From Peptoniphilus rachelemmaiella (GTDB lineage: Bacteria; Bacillota; Clostridia; Tissierellales; Peptoniphilaceae), in NCBI RefSeq assembly GCF_943169845.1, contig NZ_CALPBW010000001.1:62001-126000 (forward strand): DNA of 64,000 nucleotides, given 5' to 3'. Numbering within the stretch: position 1 is the first letter of the stretch; each line of letters opens with the position of its first letter. A model generated the notes under the pieces. That model was not told where the DNA came from, made no database searches, and worked only from the letters and a program-made list of their open reading frames with translations. The position numbers were made by a program, and so were the translations under genes. Shown one piece after another: positions 36,517 through 46,526 of this stretch.

Positions 36517-38364
36517 TTATTTCTTCACCTTTTCATTGGCGCGGTAATATTCCATGCAGCGGTATTGGTGCACCATTTCAGACAGCGACGGGTTGTCGTC
36601 AATCAATTGATACTTCCCGTCCTTACGAATATAGGGTGTATGAAGCACCGTGGTTTCGGGCAGATACTCGTCCTGCACCGCCATCATCCCGTCGTGGGGC
36701 CAGCCCATGGTGTCGAAAAGATAGCGCATCAAGAGGCATGGACTCAGATCCGGACCCTCGCCGACGAAATCCTTGCCCAGCTTCTTTTTGGCGGCGTCGT
36801 TGGCCCAAATCACATAAGGCGTGGTGTAATAATTCATCTGCCCCTCTAAAGTAGATAGGTCGATGTCGATTCCCATGCTCTTGTAGCCGCTGTCCCCTTC
36901 GCCGAGGGCGGGCTTGTGGTCGCCGAAAAAGATCAGCACCACCGGCGCGGGATTTTTTCTGAGGCTTTCCACCAAATCCCCCAGGGCATCGTCCGTGGCG
37001 GCGATGTTGGAGAGGTAATTGTTAAACATGGCCCAGTCCTTTACGTCCTGGCCTTCCATTCGGTCCACATAATTTCTGTCCGCCATATTGTAATCGGCAT
37101 AAGGCCCGTGGCCCTGGTAAGTGAGGGCGTAGGAAAAATAATACTGCCCCTTGGCCGCCGCATCATTCATGCGCTTTTCCACTTCAGGGAAAAAGTGATT
37201 GTCCCGCGTGTAGAGCCAATCCGTGTCCCCTACCCGCTCTTCCACCTCGTTGAAGTAATTGTCGTAAGAGAGAAACGCGTCGAAGCCCAAGCGGGGATTG
37301 ACATTCTTCCGATTATAAAACCAGCCGTAAATCGGGTGGAGCGCCTCGGTGACGTAGCCATTTTCCTTCAGATACCGCACGTGGGAATAGGTGTCGCTCA
37401 TCATGGCCGTGGATTCCGCATAGCCCGTGCCGGAAAAGCCCGTTAAAAAGCCCCGCTCCGTGTTTACCGTGCCGCCGCCGAAAATATCGGCGATCATGCG
37501 GCCGTGCACCGATTCCTTTTGAATGGCGTGGAAGGAATTATACACGTCCCGGTGAATGGGAATGTTGTCGAAAACCGAAAAATCCGAGAAAGATTCCAGC
37601 ATGATCGAAATCACGTGCACCTTCTTCTCCTCGGGCACCTTCGGCTCCTTTACCTTCTCCCACAACATGGCCGAAAGCTTCTTGTCGTAGTTTTCGGGCT
37701 TGTTGCCGCTAAACTTTTTAGCACTCAGAATAAAAGGATACACCAGCCCCCGGGCCATGTAATTTTCCGTGGCGTTTAAAGTATTGATCGGCGCATTTTC
37801 GCCGACGCAAATAGAAATTTTCGGCGAAAAATACGGGCCGCTCACCCCCTGAAAAATAAAAAGAGCAGCCAGAGCCGAGCCAATTAAAAGCCGCCGCCGC
37901 GCTTTGCCCACCCAAGGCTCGCGATGCTGCAAAAACAAAAAGACAGTCACAGAAACCATGGCAATGAGGCCGATTAAAGTCAAGGGATTGGAGGCGAAGA
38001 TCGATATATTGTAATGGCCCTTCATCATCAGCGATTCGCGGAAAAGCAAAATCTCCGGCATGACAAAAGGCTCCTCCCGATACATGAGCTTAAATTGCTG
38101 CACCACGGAAAGCACAAAAAACAAAGCCGACGTCACGGAAAAGCCCAGCCACATCCTGCCGCTTAAAGCATAGAGAAAGACCAAAGTGCAAAAGACCGGG
38201 AGAAAATTCATAAACAAAAGCAGCGGGTTATGTAAATAACTGCTGAACAGCGCCTCGTGCATCGGGCCGGTGCCGCAGGCGTAATGCAAAGTAAACAACG
38301 TAATCAAGCCACTTGCAACGACCATAAAAAGAAGAGGCCGCCACCAAAAAGTTTCACGCTTCAT
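36517..38364 (-). CDS. LTA-synthase-family membrane sulfatase-like enzyme
   Basis: 615 aa. Five hydrophobic segments occupy residues ~1-180, and an extracellular sulfatase-fold domain spans ~235-600. Metal-site features are visible: Glu in VISIMLESFSDF, the likely Thr nucleophile in GGGTVNTERGF, TYQGHGPY, and the Asp-His pair in IFFGDHKPALG. LTA synthases polymerise glycerol phosphate from phosphatidylglycerol on the outer membrane face; family members can also be phosphoglycerol transferases on other polymers. The ribosome binding site is AAAGGA. It is monocistronic and lies next to the giant surface-protein operon in the opposite direction. Confidence 0.9.
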   Translation of the reverse strand: MKRETFWWRPLLFMVVASGLITLFTLHYACGTGPMHEALFSSYLHNPLLLFMNFLPVFCTLVFLYALSGRMWLGFSVTSALFFVLSVVQQFKLMYREEPFVMPEILLFRESLMMKGHYNISIFASNPLTLIGLIAMVSVTVFLFLQHREPWVGKARRRLLIGSALAALFIFQGVSGPYFSPKISICVGENAPINTLNATENYMARGLVYPFILSAKKFSGNKPENYDKKLSAMLWEKVKEPKVPEEKKVHVISIMLESFSDFSVFDNIPIHRDVYNSFHAIQKESVHGRMIADIFGGGTVNTERGFLTGFSGTGYAESTAMMSDTYSHVRYLKENGYVTEALHPIYGWFYNRKNVNPRLGFDAFLSYDNYFNEVEERVGDTDWLYTRDNHFFPEVEKRMNDAAAKGQYYFSYALTYQGHGPYADYNMADRNYVDRMEGQDVKDWAMFNNYLSNIAATDDALGDLVESLRKNPAPVVLIFFGDHKPALGEGDSGYKSMGIDIDLSTLEGQMNYYTTPYVIWANDAAKKKLGKDFVGEGPDLSPCLLMRYLFDTMGWPHDGMMAVQDEYLPETTVLHTPYIRKDGKYQLIDDNPSLSEMVHQYRCMEYYRANEKVKK

Positions 38365-38738
38365 GCAGACATCCTTTCAAAAAACTTTACACACAGTTTA
38401 CCACAAATAGGCGCCGCCCTTACAAAAATAGGTAGAAAAGAAAAATGCAGGCAACAAAAACTTCCTTTATATTAACAAAAAAGAAGAGACCCTTTTTGGC
38501 AAAAAGCCGTGGGAAAATAGTAAAGCCCAAAGGCAATTGCACCGCCGCCATCGGCATATTTTTGCGAAAACAGAGAAATATAAAATAAAAACGATTGAAA
38601 GCCTTCAAAAGACTTGCTAAGTAAATGAAACAAGGATACTATTAAAAATAAGGCACTGTATGCAATTATATTTTCCTGCCCGGCAAAAAGCGGCCGGCCG
38701 ACAGATGAAATAGATAGACATAGAAACGAGGAGGGCAT
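38365..38738. other. Divergent intergenic region with probable promoter of the giant-protein operon
   Basis: No gene is seen. A candidate promoter is TTGCTA (38614-38619), 17 bases, TACTAT (38637-38642), giving a leader of about 90 bases. A self-complementary CGGCCGGCCG lies near 38690-38701. The leader ends with GAGGAGGG before ATG 38739. Confidence 0.4.
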
Positions 38739-41700
38739 ATGAAAAACATTTTGAAACAACTCTGTCTCTGGACATTGATCCTGACCATGGTACTGTCCGG
38801 GCCCATGAGCGCCTATGCCGAGGCGTTGAACGTAAATCACAACGACATCGCCGGCGACAAGGCCAAATTCGTCAACAGTCTGACCCCGGTGCAAATTGCA
38901 CGGCCGGGAGAAGGCAAGACGGCGGCGGACCTCGTAAAAGCGCCCGATCTGCCGGCCATTTACACCCTGCGCACCGACTTTAAGGCGGAAAAGGGCGAAA
39001 AGTACAGCGTCAACTACCAGCCCTATGTGGCCAGCGTTGGGGCAGCAGCGACGCCGGAAGAAAAAGCCAAGGTCAACAAGAAAATCGACCTGCCCAACAT
39101 GGCGGGCTACAAAATGCCCGTGGGAGAAACATCCTTTACTAATTCCTATGACGCCATTGTCGATGCGGCAAAAGATGGCCACGAAACCACGGACAACGGG
39201 AAGAAATACCTGGCCCTCAAGGAATACAAGTACACGGCCATTCAAAACAACATTCAAGTCAAACACACGTTCCAAAACATGGAAGACTTTAACAAGTTTA
39301 CCAACAAAGACGGCACCATCACTAAAAATGACGGCACCGTCATCGAAAAAGACGGAACAGAAACAAAGTATGATCTCAAAGATCCGGCTCAAAAGGAACA
39401 ATACCAAGAATTCGTCCGCGACCACGAAACCATCAAAATCCTGAGCGGCAACACCGGGTCTACCCTGGAAGTCCAACCCCTGCAAGAAAATGAACGGCCG
39501 GGCTTTGAACCCCAGGTAGAAAAATTAAAGACCCAAGTGCCGGAAGACACCTCGGAATTTAAAATCGAGTACCGCTACAACCGGGCGGCCTACGACGTGG
39601 TCTTCGACACCCAAGACGGCACCCCCCTGCCCACTCGCACCTACTACTACGACCAAGAAATTCCCAAAATCGATGAAAACAGCATTCCCACCAAGATCGG
39701 CTGCGAATTCCTGGGCTGGAAACCCTCCCGCGACCTGGAGGGGGCAGACGGAACAAAATATAAAAAAGGCGACATCATTAAAGATGCCAATGGCCATGCC
39801 GTCGTCGACCTGGGTAACATCTACTACAAAAGAGATAATGGCAACAAACTTGTCGTAGAAAACGGCGATCCTGTAAAAGAAAAGAATGCCACAGACATTC
39901 AACTCAAGGTGCCCGCCATGAAGCTGGGAGACGGCAAATCCATCCCCAGAGAAAAGCTCACCTTCACCGCCGTGTGGAAAGACAAGGAAAAGGCCGACTA
40001 CGCCATCCAATTCTGGGCGGAAAAGGCAGACCACCCGGAAAATGCCTCCCTCTTAAATAAGTACGACTACATGGGCACCCGCGTCTATGAACAGCAGCCT
40101 ACGGGCAAAAGACCTGCCTTAAAAGACGAGAATCCGGGTCCGGTAACGATTGAAGTCAATGGAGGTACAAAAACTTTACCGGGATTAAATTTCCCCGACC
40201 TGGACAAAACGCGCTTACAAAAAATCTGGAACGGCGATAAATTCAATCGTGGCAGAGACCTTTATCTAAATAAATTCTTTGTCTACAATGAAAAATTAAC
40301 CGACGAGCAAAACAAAGACCCTAACAAACCAACCGTGACAAAGGCCGTATCCGCCACCGGCAAAACCGTCTACAACATCTACTACGACCGGCAGGTCTAC
40401 GATCTTTACTTTACCAAGTCCAATGTACAACCTGAGAAAAATACCATCTACCCCGAAATTTGGGGATACGATCCGGCAAAGGGAGAATCGGTGATGTTAG
40501 GCGGCCCCGGCAATCCCTACCACTACAAGGCCAGATTCAACGAGATGATGTATAAGTGGCCCAATGATGCCAAGCAAACCAAGGGCTTCACTCTCGGCTA
40601 TCAAAGTTTCGGTTGGGGCCCCAACTATACTACGCCCAACTGGCCCCTTCACTTAGATACGCCCCCCTATCGACTTAATGCCGATGAGTTCCTCGACATG
40701 GAAAACTACATTAAATGGGGCGGCTATGTGAAGCACATAGACAAGGGCGACGGCACAACCATCGATTTAGATACACTCGATTTTACAACCCTTTCCTTCG
40801 GCATCAAACAGGATCATCCTTCCATCCCTCACCACATGGACTTTTGGATGGACGGCTTTAAGAAAGGCGAAACCATCATCCGTTACGACTTGGTGCGGAC
40901 CAAGGCGGACACCGCCGGTCTGGGCTATGGTCACCGGTACCCCATAGTTACAGGCTTTACCCCTCGTGACTATGATCCTAAAAAACAATGGCCGACAATT
41001 GAAGAGGGTTCGCAGGAGGATGGCCGTGTGGATGAAGATAGAATTGGGGAACTAAACGACGAACGGGACGAAATCACCCCCAACACCAGTGGGACGTACT
41101 ACAACAACCAGGGCGTCAAATTGCCCATCGGCCAGCTGAACTTTATCCGCGTTTTCTTTAGCGATGCCGATGAATTTGGCGACAAAATTGAAGGCGGTCA
41201 AGAATTTACAGAAAACGGCTACCTTCAATTCCATTACAAACGCAACAAGTATCCCCTAAGATTTAATACAGACCCCACCAAGATCAAGGACGACAGTGAG
41301 TTTAGCTACCCTGTGAAAGGTGGAACTGGATTTACAAACGAGAAGGCCAACGCCCTGGAAACCTTCTACCAATTCCCTCTAAAAGTTTTAAGTCCCGATT
41401 TAGTTGATGATAAATTAGCTAGAGAAGATAGAGAGTATTTCAAAGAAAACCCGAAAAACCTCCTGGACAATCCGGACAATCTATACAAACTGGGCCTGTA
41501 CGATCTCTTGCAAAGAGATAAAACGGATCCGAAGAAATTTGCCCAAGACAAAGGCAAGCATTATAGAATCAAACGACCGGAAGGCCTTTCCGACCAAATG
41601 ATCTTTAAAGGCTGGGCCATGGACCCTGCCGGACAAAAAATGGTCTGGAAAAACAAGGACGAAACCATGCCCTTCCACCCGATGAACCTCTATGCCATTT

Positions 41701-44700
41701 GGGACGAACCGGACTACAAATGGAAGGTCACCGTCGATCCCAATGGCGGCACACTTAGCGCCATAGATCCGGGTAGCCTCACCACCGAGATGAAGAAAAT
41801 CAAAGAAGGGGACATCGGTCGTGAAGAAGAAAACACCTATCCCGTAGCAGGTTATGAGGGAGAAACGGCCAAGGCGGGCACCCAAGTCTTTACCGTAGTC
41901 CAAAAACAAAAGCTGAAAAACCTTCCGAAACCGGAACGCTACGGCTACGACTTCCTGGGTTGGGAAGTTGTCCGCTACAAAACAGATAACCTCGGTAACT
42001 ACACCAATGAGCAAGACAATTCCTACCGCGACAAATACAAGGTGCCCGAGCTCTACTCCTTCGGCACCGATGTGGTATCCCCCATTTACCTCAAGGCCAT
42101 TTGGGTCGAAAACAAGCGAGCCAGAGTGAAAGTCTTGCACTACTACCTGAAGAACGAAAAAACCGAGAACGGCGAAAAGCTCGTCCTGGATACATCGAAG
42201 TACCCCAACCCGGAACCCAACGACCTCGCCTTCAAACGCGTCGGCGACTACGTGCCCGCCACAGGGGAAAAACAAGACGAGCACTGGATCCTGGCCGACC
42301 ATGGCGAGTTAATGGAAAAACTCGATGGCACCTATAAGGATGGCGGGAAAGACCATGCCTTAAAGCCGGAATACGAAGCCTACAACGATCGTGTTAAGCT
42401 AAACAACACCTTCTTCCAATCCTTTAGGGTGCAAGACAATATAAATGTAGGCACCGAAGATAATCCGATCTACGAGCCCAATCCAGAAAACATCTTCAGA
42501 TTCTACTACCGCCCCTTCCGTACTCGGAACTACAAGGTCAATTACATTGACGAACGGGGCAAGAAGGCAGTTGAAGACTTCTTCAAAGGCTTGGATCTTA
42601 CAAATACCGCAGGCCTAACAGACGATGCGCTCTTAGAGGCAAATACTGCAAACAAGGCGAAGTTTAAAGCCAAGAGAGCAGAACTGGAAAAAATCCTCGG
42701 CGACTACAAAGTCATCAACAAGGAAAAAGTGACCAGTCAATGTCGTCACTACGATGCCCGAAACTACCGGCCCATTCCCGGCTGGACCTTAGTCAGCGAT
42801 CCCCAACAACAACTTTTCTACGATGTCAACGAAAACACCAACGAATTTTTGGGCATCAACGGCACCGGCTCCAACGAAATTTACTTCTATTATAAAGACG
42901 CCCGCGTCATCGAAGTAAAGAACCCCAAGGATCCCGTACCCGACGGCTACGTCCGCGTCACCTTTAAAATCGACGACAAGCACAAAGGCGGCGTCTTTAA
43001 GGACAAAGATGGCAAAGAAGTGACCGAACTCCACTACGACGTCATCAAGGGACTTAAGTCCAACAACCTGCCCCACCCCGTCATTTGGGAAGGCGGCATG
43101 GATGCCCAAGGCAACGAAAAGAAAAAAGAAGCAAACCGCTATTACATTACCCCCGACCAAGGCAAGACCTTTAAAGGCTGGGATAATGAAAAGTGGCTCA
43201 ATGCCGAAACCGAAATCAACAAAAACTACACCTTCACCGCCTACTTCGACTGGTCCGGCATGTCCACAAAATCCACCGGTTTGGTACGCACCGAAGCCTA
43301 TACGGATCCGAACGGCAAATGGACCAATGACTTTGCTCCGAAGCTGGACGACTTGAAAGCGCAACTTGTCTGGAAAGAAGGGAATGAGGTTAAAGACATT
43401 CCCGAAGGCACGGATATCAAATTCGTCTATAAGGATAAAGCTGGAAAAGAAACAGAAATCAAGACTGACGAAGACCTCTTTAACCTGGTCAAAGAAATGA
43501 ACGTAGAGGATAAAGATCAAACCGTCCGCGTCCTCGACATCGTCGCCAAGGTCACCTTTAAGGGCGGAGATGCAAAGAAGCCCCAAGAGCTTCCCATCCC
43601 CATCACCGTTTACAAAAACCGCTACGAAGCCTTGAACGAAAAAGGCGACAAGCCCAAATACCTCTCCGATGCGGAAGGAAAAGAAGCAAAAGACGGCGGG
43701 CTGAAAGACTATTTAAGCGACACTGTATCGAAAGCTTATGTCAAGGTCACCGTGTCGCCGACGAAAGACTTGAAGTCCAAAGACAAAAAGGTCTACTACG
43801 TCAACCCCAAGGCTTGGGTGGAAATTCCTGAAATTGACACGAAAGACAATTCCAGATTTACCAACTGGACAGCGGATAAAGATGCTCAAAATGAAGAAGG
43901 CAAAAAAGAGGGCGTCTTCGACTTTAAGAAGCGTCATAAGTTTACCGAAGACACCGTCATCACACCGGGCTTTGCCGGCGATGTGGTAGAACAAGAAAAA
44001 GGCAAAGACAAACCCAATGTGCCGGAAAGCTACGTGAAAGTCATTGTGAAGTCTACGGACAAGGCGACGACAGAATTCGAAAAAACCTTCTGGGTTAACC
44101 CCACGACGGAAGTGGCCATTGAGGTTACGAAACCCGAAGGCAAGTCGGATCAAGAAGTAGATTTACCGAAGATCGGCAAGAAGAAAGTCAACTACGTCTT
44201 CAACCAATGGCAAAAGGTACAAGCTGGCGAAAAGGAAGACAGCTTAACAAAAGTAGATCCGGCAGTAAAAATCGACCTGGCCAAGAATAAATACACCGAC
44301 AAAGTCACCGTCATCGAAGCATCCTACTTCGAACGATTTGCCGCCACACCGATTCTCAAGCCCATTAAGGTTGAAAAACTCGATACCCCTGAAGGTAAAG
44401 AAATCACCGACAAAGACTTAATCGGTAAGATTACCCCGCGTGAAGGCAAGGAAATTGAATCGATTACGGTTGTCGAAAAACCCAATCCGAACAATCCGGG
44501 CAAACAAGAAGCCAAGGTCACCATCAAATACAAAGATGGCTCCACCGAAGGCAGCACTGACAAGCCCATCGTCATTCCCGTGGAAGTTCACAAAAACATC
44601 ATTCCGGAAACGCCGGATGGTAAGAAACCTAGTGATGCCATGGCCAACTACGTCAAAGTCGTCTTTACGGCAGGCACAGGCGGAAAGCTGGACAAAACCC

Positions 44701-46514
44701 TCACCGGCAACTTCACCTACTATGTAAGCCCCGAAGTTGAAGTGGATATGAATGCAACGGCAAATGCTATCGGCAAGACACCGGATACCGGCTACATTGC
44801 TGACGGCGGCAAGTGGGTAAATAAAGACAATAAAGCATTGAAAGGTACTTTCGCAGACCCAGAAACGGTATTTAAATACGACTTCTTTAAATCCGAAGAT
44901 ATCGTAGAGAAAACCGACAAAAATCCCAACAAGCCGGATGGTTATGTCACCGTCATATTTAGGGCGGATACAAACGGTAAGCTCGAAGGTGGCATTACAG
45001 AAAAAACCTACTTCGTTAACCCTGACGCCGACATTAAGTTAAAAGTATTAGGCGAAAATGAAACAGCAGGTCAAAAAGAACTTGCAGTACCAAAAACGAG
45101 CCCCGATGCTAATTACAGTTTCAAAGGCTGGGTAGAACCCATCGATTCCAACCCCATCAAAGGCGATCAAGAACACGTAGCCAAGTTCACCAAGAACGAC
45201 GTCACCTTAACCTACGACGCCGGCGGAGGAACGGGCACTGTACCCACCAAGCAATCCGCACCCTATGGAGGAACGGTTGTCCTTGCAAATGCCGACGGTT
45301 TGACGAAAGACAACTCCGTCTTTACCGGCTGGAAGATTGGCGACAAAACTTATCAAGCGGGCCAAGAAGTAACCCTAAACGGTGACACAAAAGCCATCGC
45401 CCAATGGAAACCCGTAACTCATACCGTGCGGTTCGACACCAAGGGTGGAAGTAACGTAGACATTCAAGAAGTTGTACACGGCGAAAAAATAAAAGCATTC
45501 GATCCGCCGACTTACGAAGGTAAAGTCTTTATGGGCTGGAAAGAAATCAAGAAGGAAGGAGAACAAGATCCCTTCTTCAAACTCGACCAAGCCATTACCG
45601 AAGATAAAGTCCTCGTCGCCATTTGGCAAGATCCGGTTCAAAAGATTAAAGAGAGCGATCCGGTTGAAGACCAATTTGTCAAAGTCATCTTCAAACAAGG
45701 TGCACACGGACAACTAGCAGGCGGTGAAGTGACCTACAAGGTTGCCAAGGGTTATGACCTGGTACAAGCACAAGCCAAGGGCCTCGTCGTTCCCGAAATT
45801 CAACCGAACAAATACTACAAGGCACTAGACGCTAATGCCGGATGGGATAAAGCACTCGACTTAACCCTAGCTCAAGGCGAAACAGAAAAAGTCTTTACGG
45901 CGAAATACGCACCGGTCGCCGACCTCATCCCCATCGACCCGAAGCAAACGGATCCGAAAATCATTGATAAAGAAAAGCCGGAAGGTATGGTTCTTGTTCA
46001 ATTTGTCGTCGACGATAAAAAAGCCTTTATGCTGGCACCCAGCAAATTCTATGTGGCGCCGAATAAAGAAGTCACCATTACGCCGCCGACGGTTTACAAT
46101 CGACCGGGTGCAAATAAATTTGAAGGCTGGCAAAAGATAACACTCGATGAAAAGGGACTCTTGAAAGAAACCTATACTGCAGACACTTCGATTTATGCCA
46201 TTGGCTTAGCCCTTACGGAAATGGAAATAGTGTCTCCGGAGGCAGGCTTTGATTTTGTCGATGTTAAGAGAGAAAGCCTGGCAGAAGGCGTAGTGGGTCA
46301 TCTGGAAATTATTCGCGACGGCAAAAAATACAGTGCCGAACCTGCTCAGGAATATACCAACACAAAAAAAATCGGCAAATTCAAAGTAAAACAAGTGAAG
46401 TTCGGATTTAAGATTCCTGCAGAAGTAGGTAAGTTACAATCCGGAGACTTGATTCGTCACTGGGCAGAAAACGACAAGTTGAAATCAAACATCAAAGAGA
46501 TCACCATTAAGTAA
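38739..46514 (+). CDS. Giant secreted repeat protein, adhesin-like, no own anchor
   Basis: 2591 aa. Residues 1-29 are a signal peptide (cut near AYA-EA). Several beta-repeat types follow: Listeria-Bacteroides/InlB B-repeat-like units ending in F.AVW or KAIW (around residues 285-420, 1000-1130 and 2145-2305) and a Rib-like domain at ~1508-1630. From ~1403 at least seven modules occur of the form YVKV.F...YYVNP followed by F..W and a DVVEQ/NIIPE linker (near 1403, 1667, 1764, 1970, 2068, 2311, 2416). There is no SLH, LPXTG or membrane segment at the C-terminus. The next gene, 12 bases on, carries the same modules plus SLH domains, so the pair probably forms one surface structure. This is an adhesin by architecture; no ligand is known. 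Confidence 0.85.
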   Translation: MKNILKQLCLWTLILTMVLSGPMSAYAEALNVNHNDIAGDKAKFVNSLTPVQIARPGEGKTAADLVKAPDLPAIYTLRTDFKAEKGEKYSVNYQPYVASVGAAATPEEKAKVNKKIDLPNMAGYKMPVGETSFTNSYDAIVDAAKDGHETTDNGKKYLALKEYKYTAIQNNIQVKHTFQNMEDFNKFTNKDGTITKNDGTVIEKDGTETKYDLKDPAQKEQYQEFVRDHETIKILSGNTGSTLEVQPLQENERPGFEPQVEKLKTQVPEDTSEFKIEYRYNRAAYDVVFDTQDGTPLPTRTYYYDQEIPKIDENSIPTKIGCEFLGWKPSRDLEGADGTKYKKGDIIKDANGHAVVDLGNIYYKRDNGNKLVVENGDPVKEKNATDIQLKVPAMKLGDGKSIPREKLTFTAVWKDKEKADYAIQFWAEKADHPENASLLNKYDYMGTRVYEQQPTGKRPALKDENPGPVTIEVNGGTKTLPGLNFPDLDKTRLQKIWNGDKFNRGRDLYLNKFFVYNEKLTDEQNKDPNKPTVTKAVSATGKTVYNIYYDRQVYDLYFTKSNVQPEKNTIYPEIWGYDPAKGESVMLGGPGNPYHYKARFNEMMYKWPNDAKQTKGFTLGYQSFGWGPNYTTPNWPLHLDTPPYRLNADEFLDMENYIKWGGYVKHIDKGDGTTIDLDTLDFTTLSFGIKQDHPSIPHHMDFWMDGFKKGETIIRYDLVRTKADTAGLGYGHRYPIVTGFTPRDYDPKKQWPTIEEGSQEDGRVDEDRIGELNDERDEITPNTSGTYYNNQGVKLPIGQLNFIRVFFSDADEFGDKIEGGQEFTENGYLQFHYKRNKYPLRFNTDPTKIKDDSEFSYPVKGGTGFTNEKANALETFYQFPLKVLSPDLVDDKLAREDREYFKENPKNLLDNPDNLYKLGLYDLLQRDKTDPKKFAQDKGKHYRIKRPEGLSDQMIFKGWAMDPAGQKMVWKNKDETMPFHPMNLYAIWDEPDYKWKVTVDPNGGTLSAIDPGSLTTEMKKIKEGDIGREEENTYPVAGYEGETAKAGTQVFTVVQKQKLKNLPKPERYGYDFLGWEVVRYKTDNLGNYTNEQDNSYRDKYKVPELYSFGTDVVSPIYLKAIWVENKRARVKVLHYYLKNEKTENGEKLVLDTSKYPNPEPNDLAFKRVGDYVPATGEKQDEHWILADHGELMEKLDGTYKDGGKDHALKPEYEAYNDRVKLNNTFFQSFRVQDNINVGTEDNPIYEPNPENIFRFYYRPFRTRNYKVNYIDERGKKAVEDFFKGLDLTNTAGLTDDALLEANTANKAKFKAKRAELEKILGDYKVINKEKVTSQCRHYDARNYRPIPGWTLVSDPQQQLFYDVNENTNEFLGINGTGSNEIYFYYKDARVIEVKNPKDPVPDGYVRVTFKIDDKHKGGVFKDKDGKEVTELHYDVIKGLKSNNLPHPVIWEGGMDAQGNEKKKEANRYYITPDQGKTFKGWDNEKWLNAETEINKNYTFTAYFDWSGMSTKSTGLVRTEAYTDPNGKWTNDFAPKLDDLKAQLVWKEGNEVKDIPEGTDIKFVYKDKAGKETEIKTDEDLFNLVKEMNVEDKDQTVRVLDIVAKVTFKGGDAKKPQELPIPITVYKNRYEALNEKGDKPKYLSDAEGKEAKDGGLKDYLSDTVSKAYVKVTVSPTKDLKSKDKKVYYVNPKAWVEIPEIDTKDNSRFTNWTADKDAQNEEGKKEGVFDFKKRHKFTEDTVITPGFAGDVVEQEKGKDKPNVPESYVKVIVKSTDKATTEFEKTFWVNPTTEVAIEVTKPEGKSDQEVDLPKIGKKKVNYVFNQWQKVQAGEKEDSLTKVDPAVKIDLAKNKYTDKVTVIEASYFERFAATPILKPIKVEKLDTPEGKEITDKDLIGKITPREGKEIESITVVEKPNPNNPGKQEAKVTIKYKDGSTEGSTDKPIVIPVEVHKNIIPETPDGKKPSDAMANYVKVVFTAGTGGKLDKTLTGNFTYYVSPEVEVDMNATANAIGKTPDTGYIADGGKWVNKDNKALKGTFADPETVFKYDFFKSEDIVEKTDKNPNKPDGYVTVIFRADTNGKLEGGITEKTYFVNPDADIKLKVLGENETAGQKELAVPKTSPDANYSFKGWVEPIDSNPIKGDQEHVAKFTKNDVTLTYDAGGGTGTVPTKQSAPYGGTVVLANADGLTKDNSVFTGWKIGDKTYQAGQEVTLNGDTKAIAQWKPVTHTVRFDTKGGSNVDIQEVVHGEKIKAFDPPTYEGKVFMGWKEIKKEGEQDPFFKLDQAITEDKVLVAIWQDPVQKIKESDPVEDQFVKVIFKQGAHGQLAGGEVTYKVAKGYDLVQAQAKGLVVPEIQPNKYYKALDANAGWDKALDLTLAQGETEKVFTAKYAPVADLIPIDPKQTDPKIIDKEKPEGMVLVQFVVDDKKAFMLAPSKFYVAPNKEVTITPPTVYNRPGANKFEGWQKITLDEKGLLKETYTADTSIYAIGLALTEMEIVSPEAGFDFVDVKRESLAEGVVGHLEIIRDGKKYSAEPAQEYTNTKKIGKFKVKQVKFGFKIPAEVGKLQSGDLIRHWAENDKLKSNIKEITIK

Positions 46515-46526
46515 GGAGAGGATACT

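Noticed and set aside
41481..42302. 273-codon minus-strand open frame inside the first giant gene
   Set aside because: Antisense shadow rich in V/F/G with no recognisable domain or start signal.
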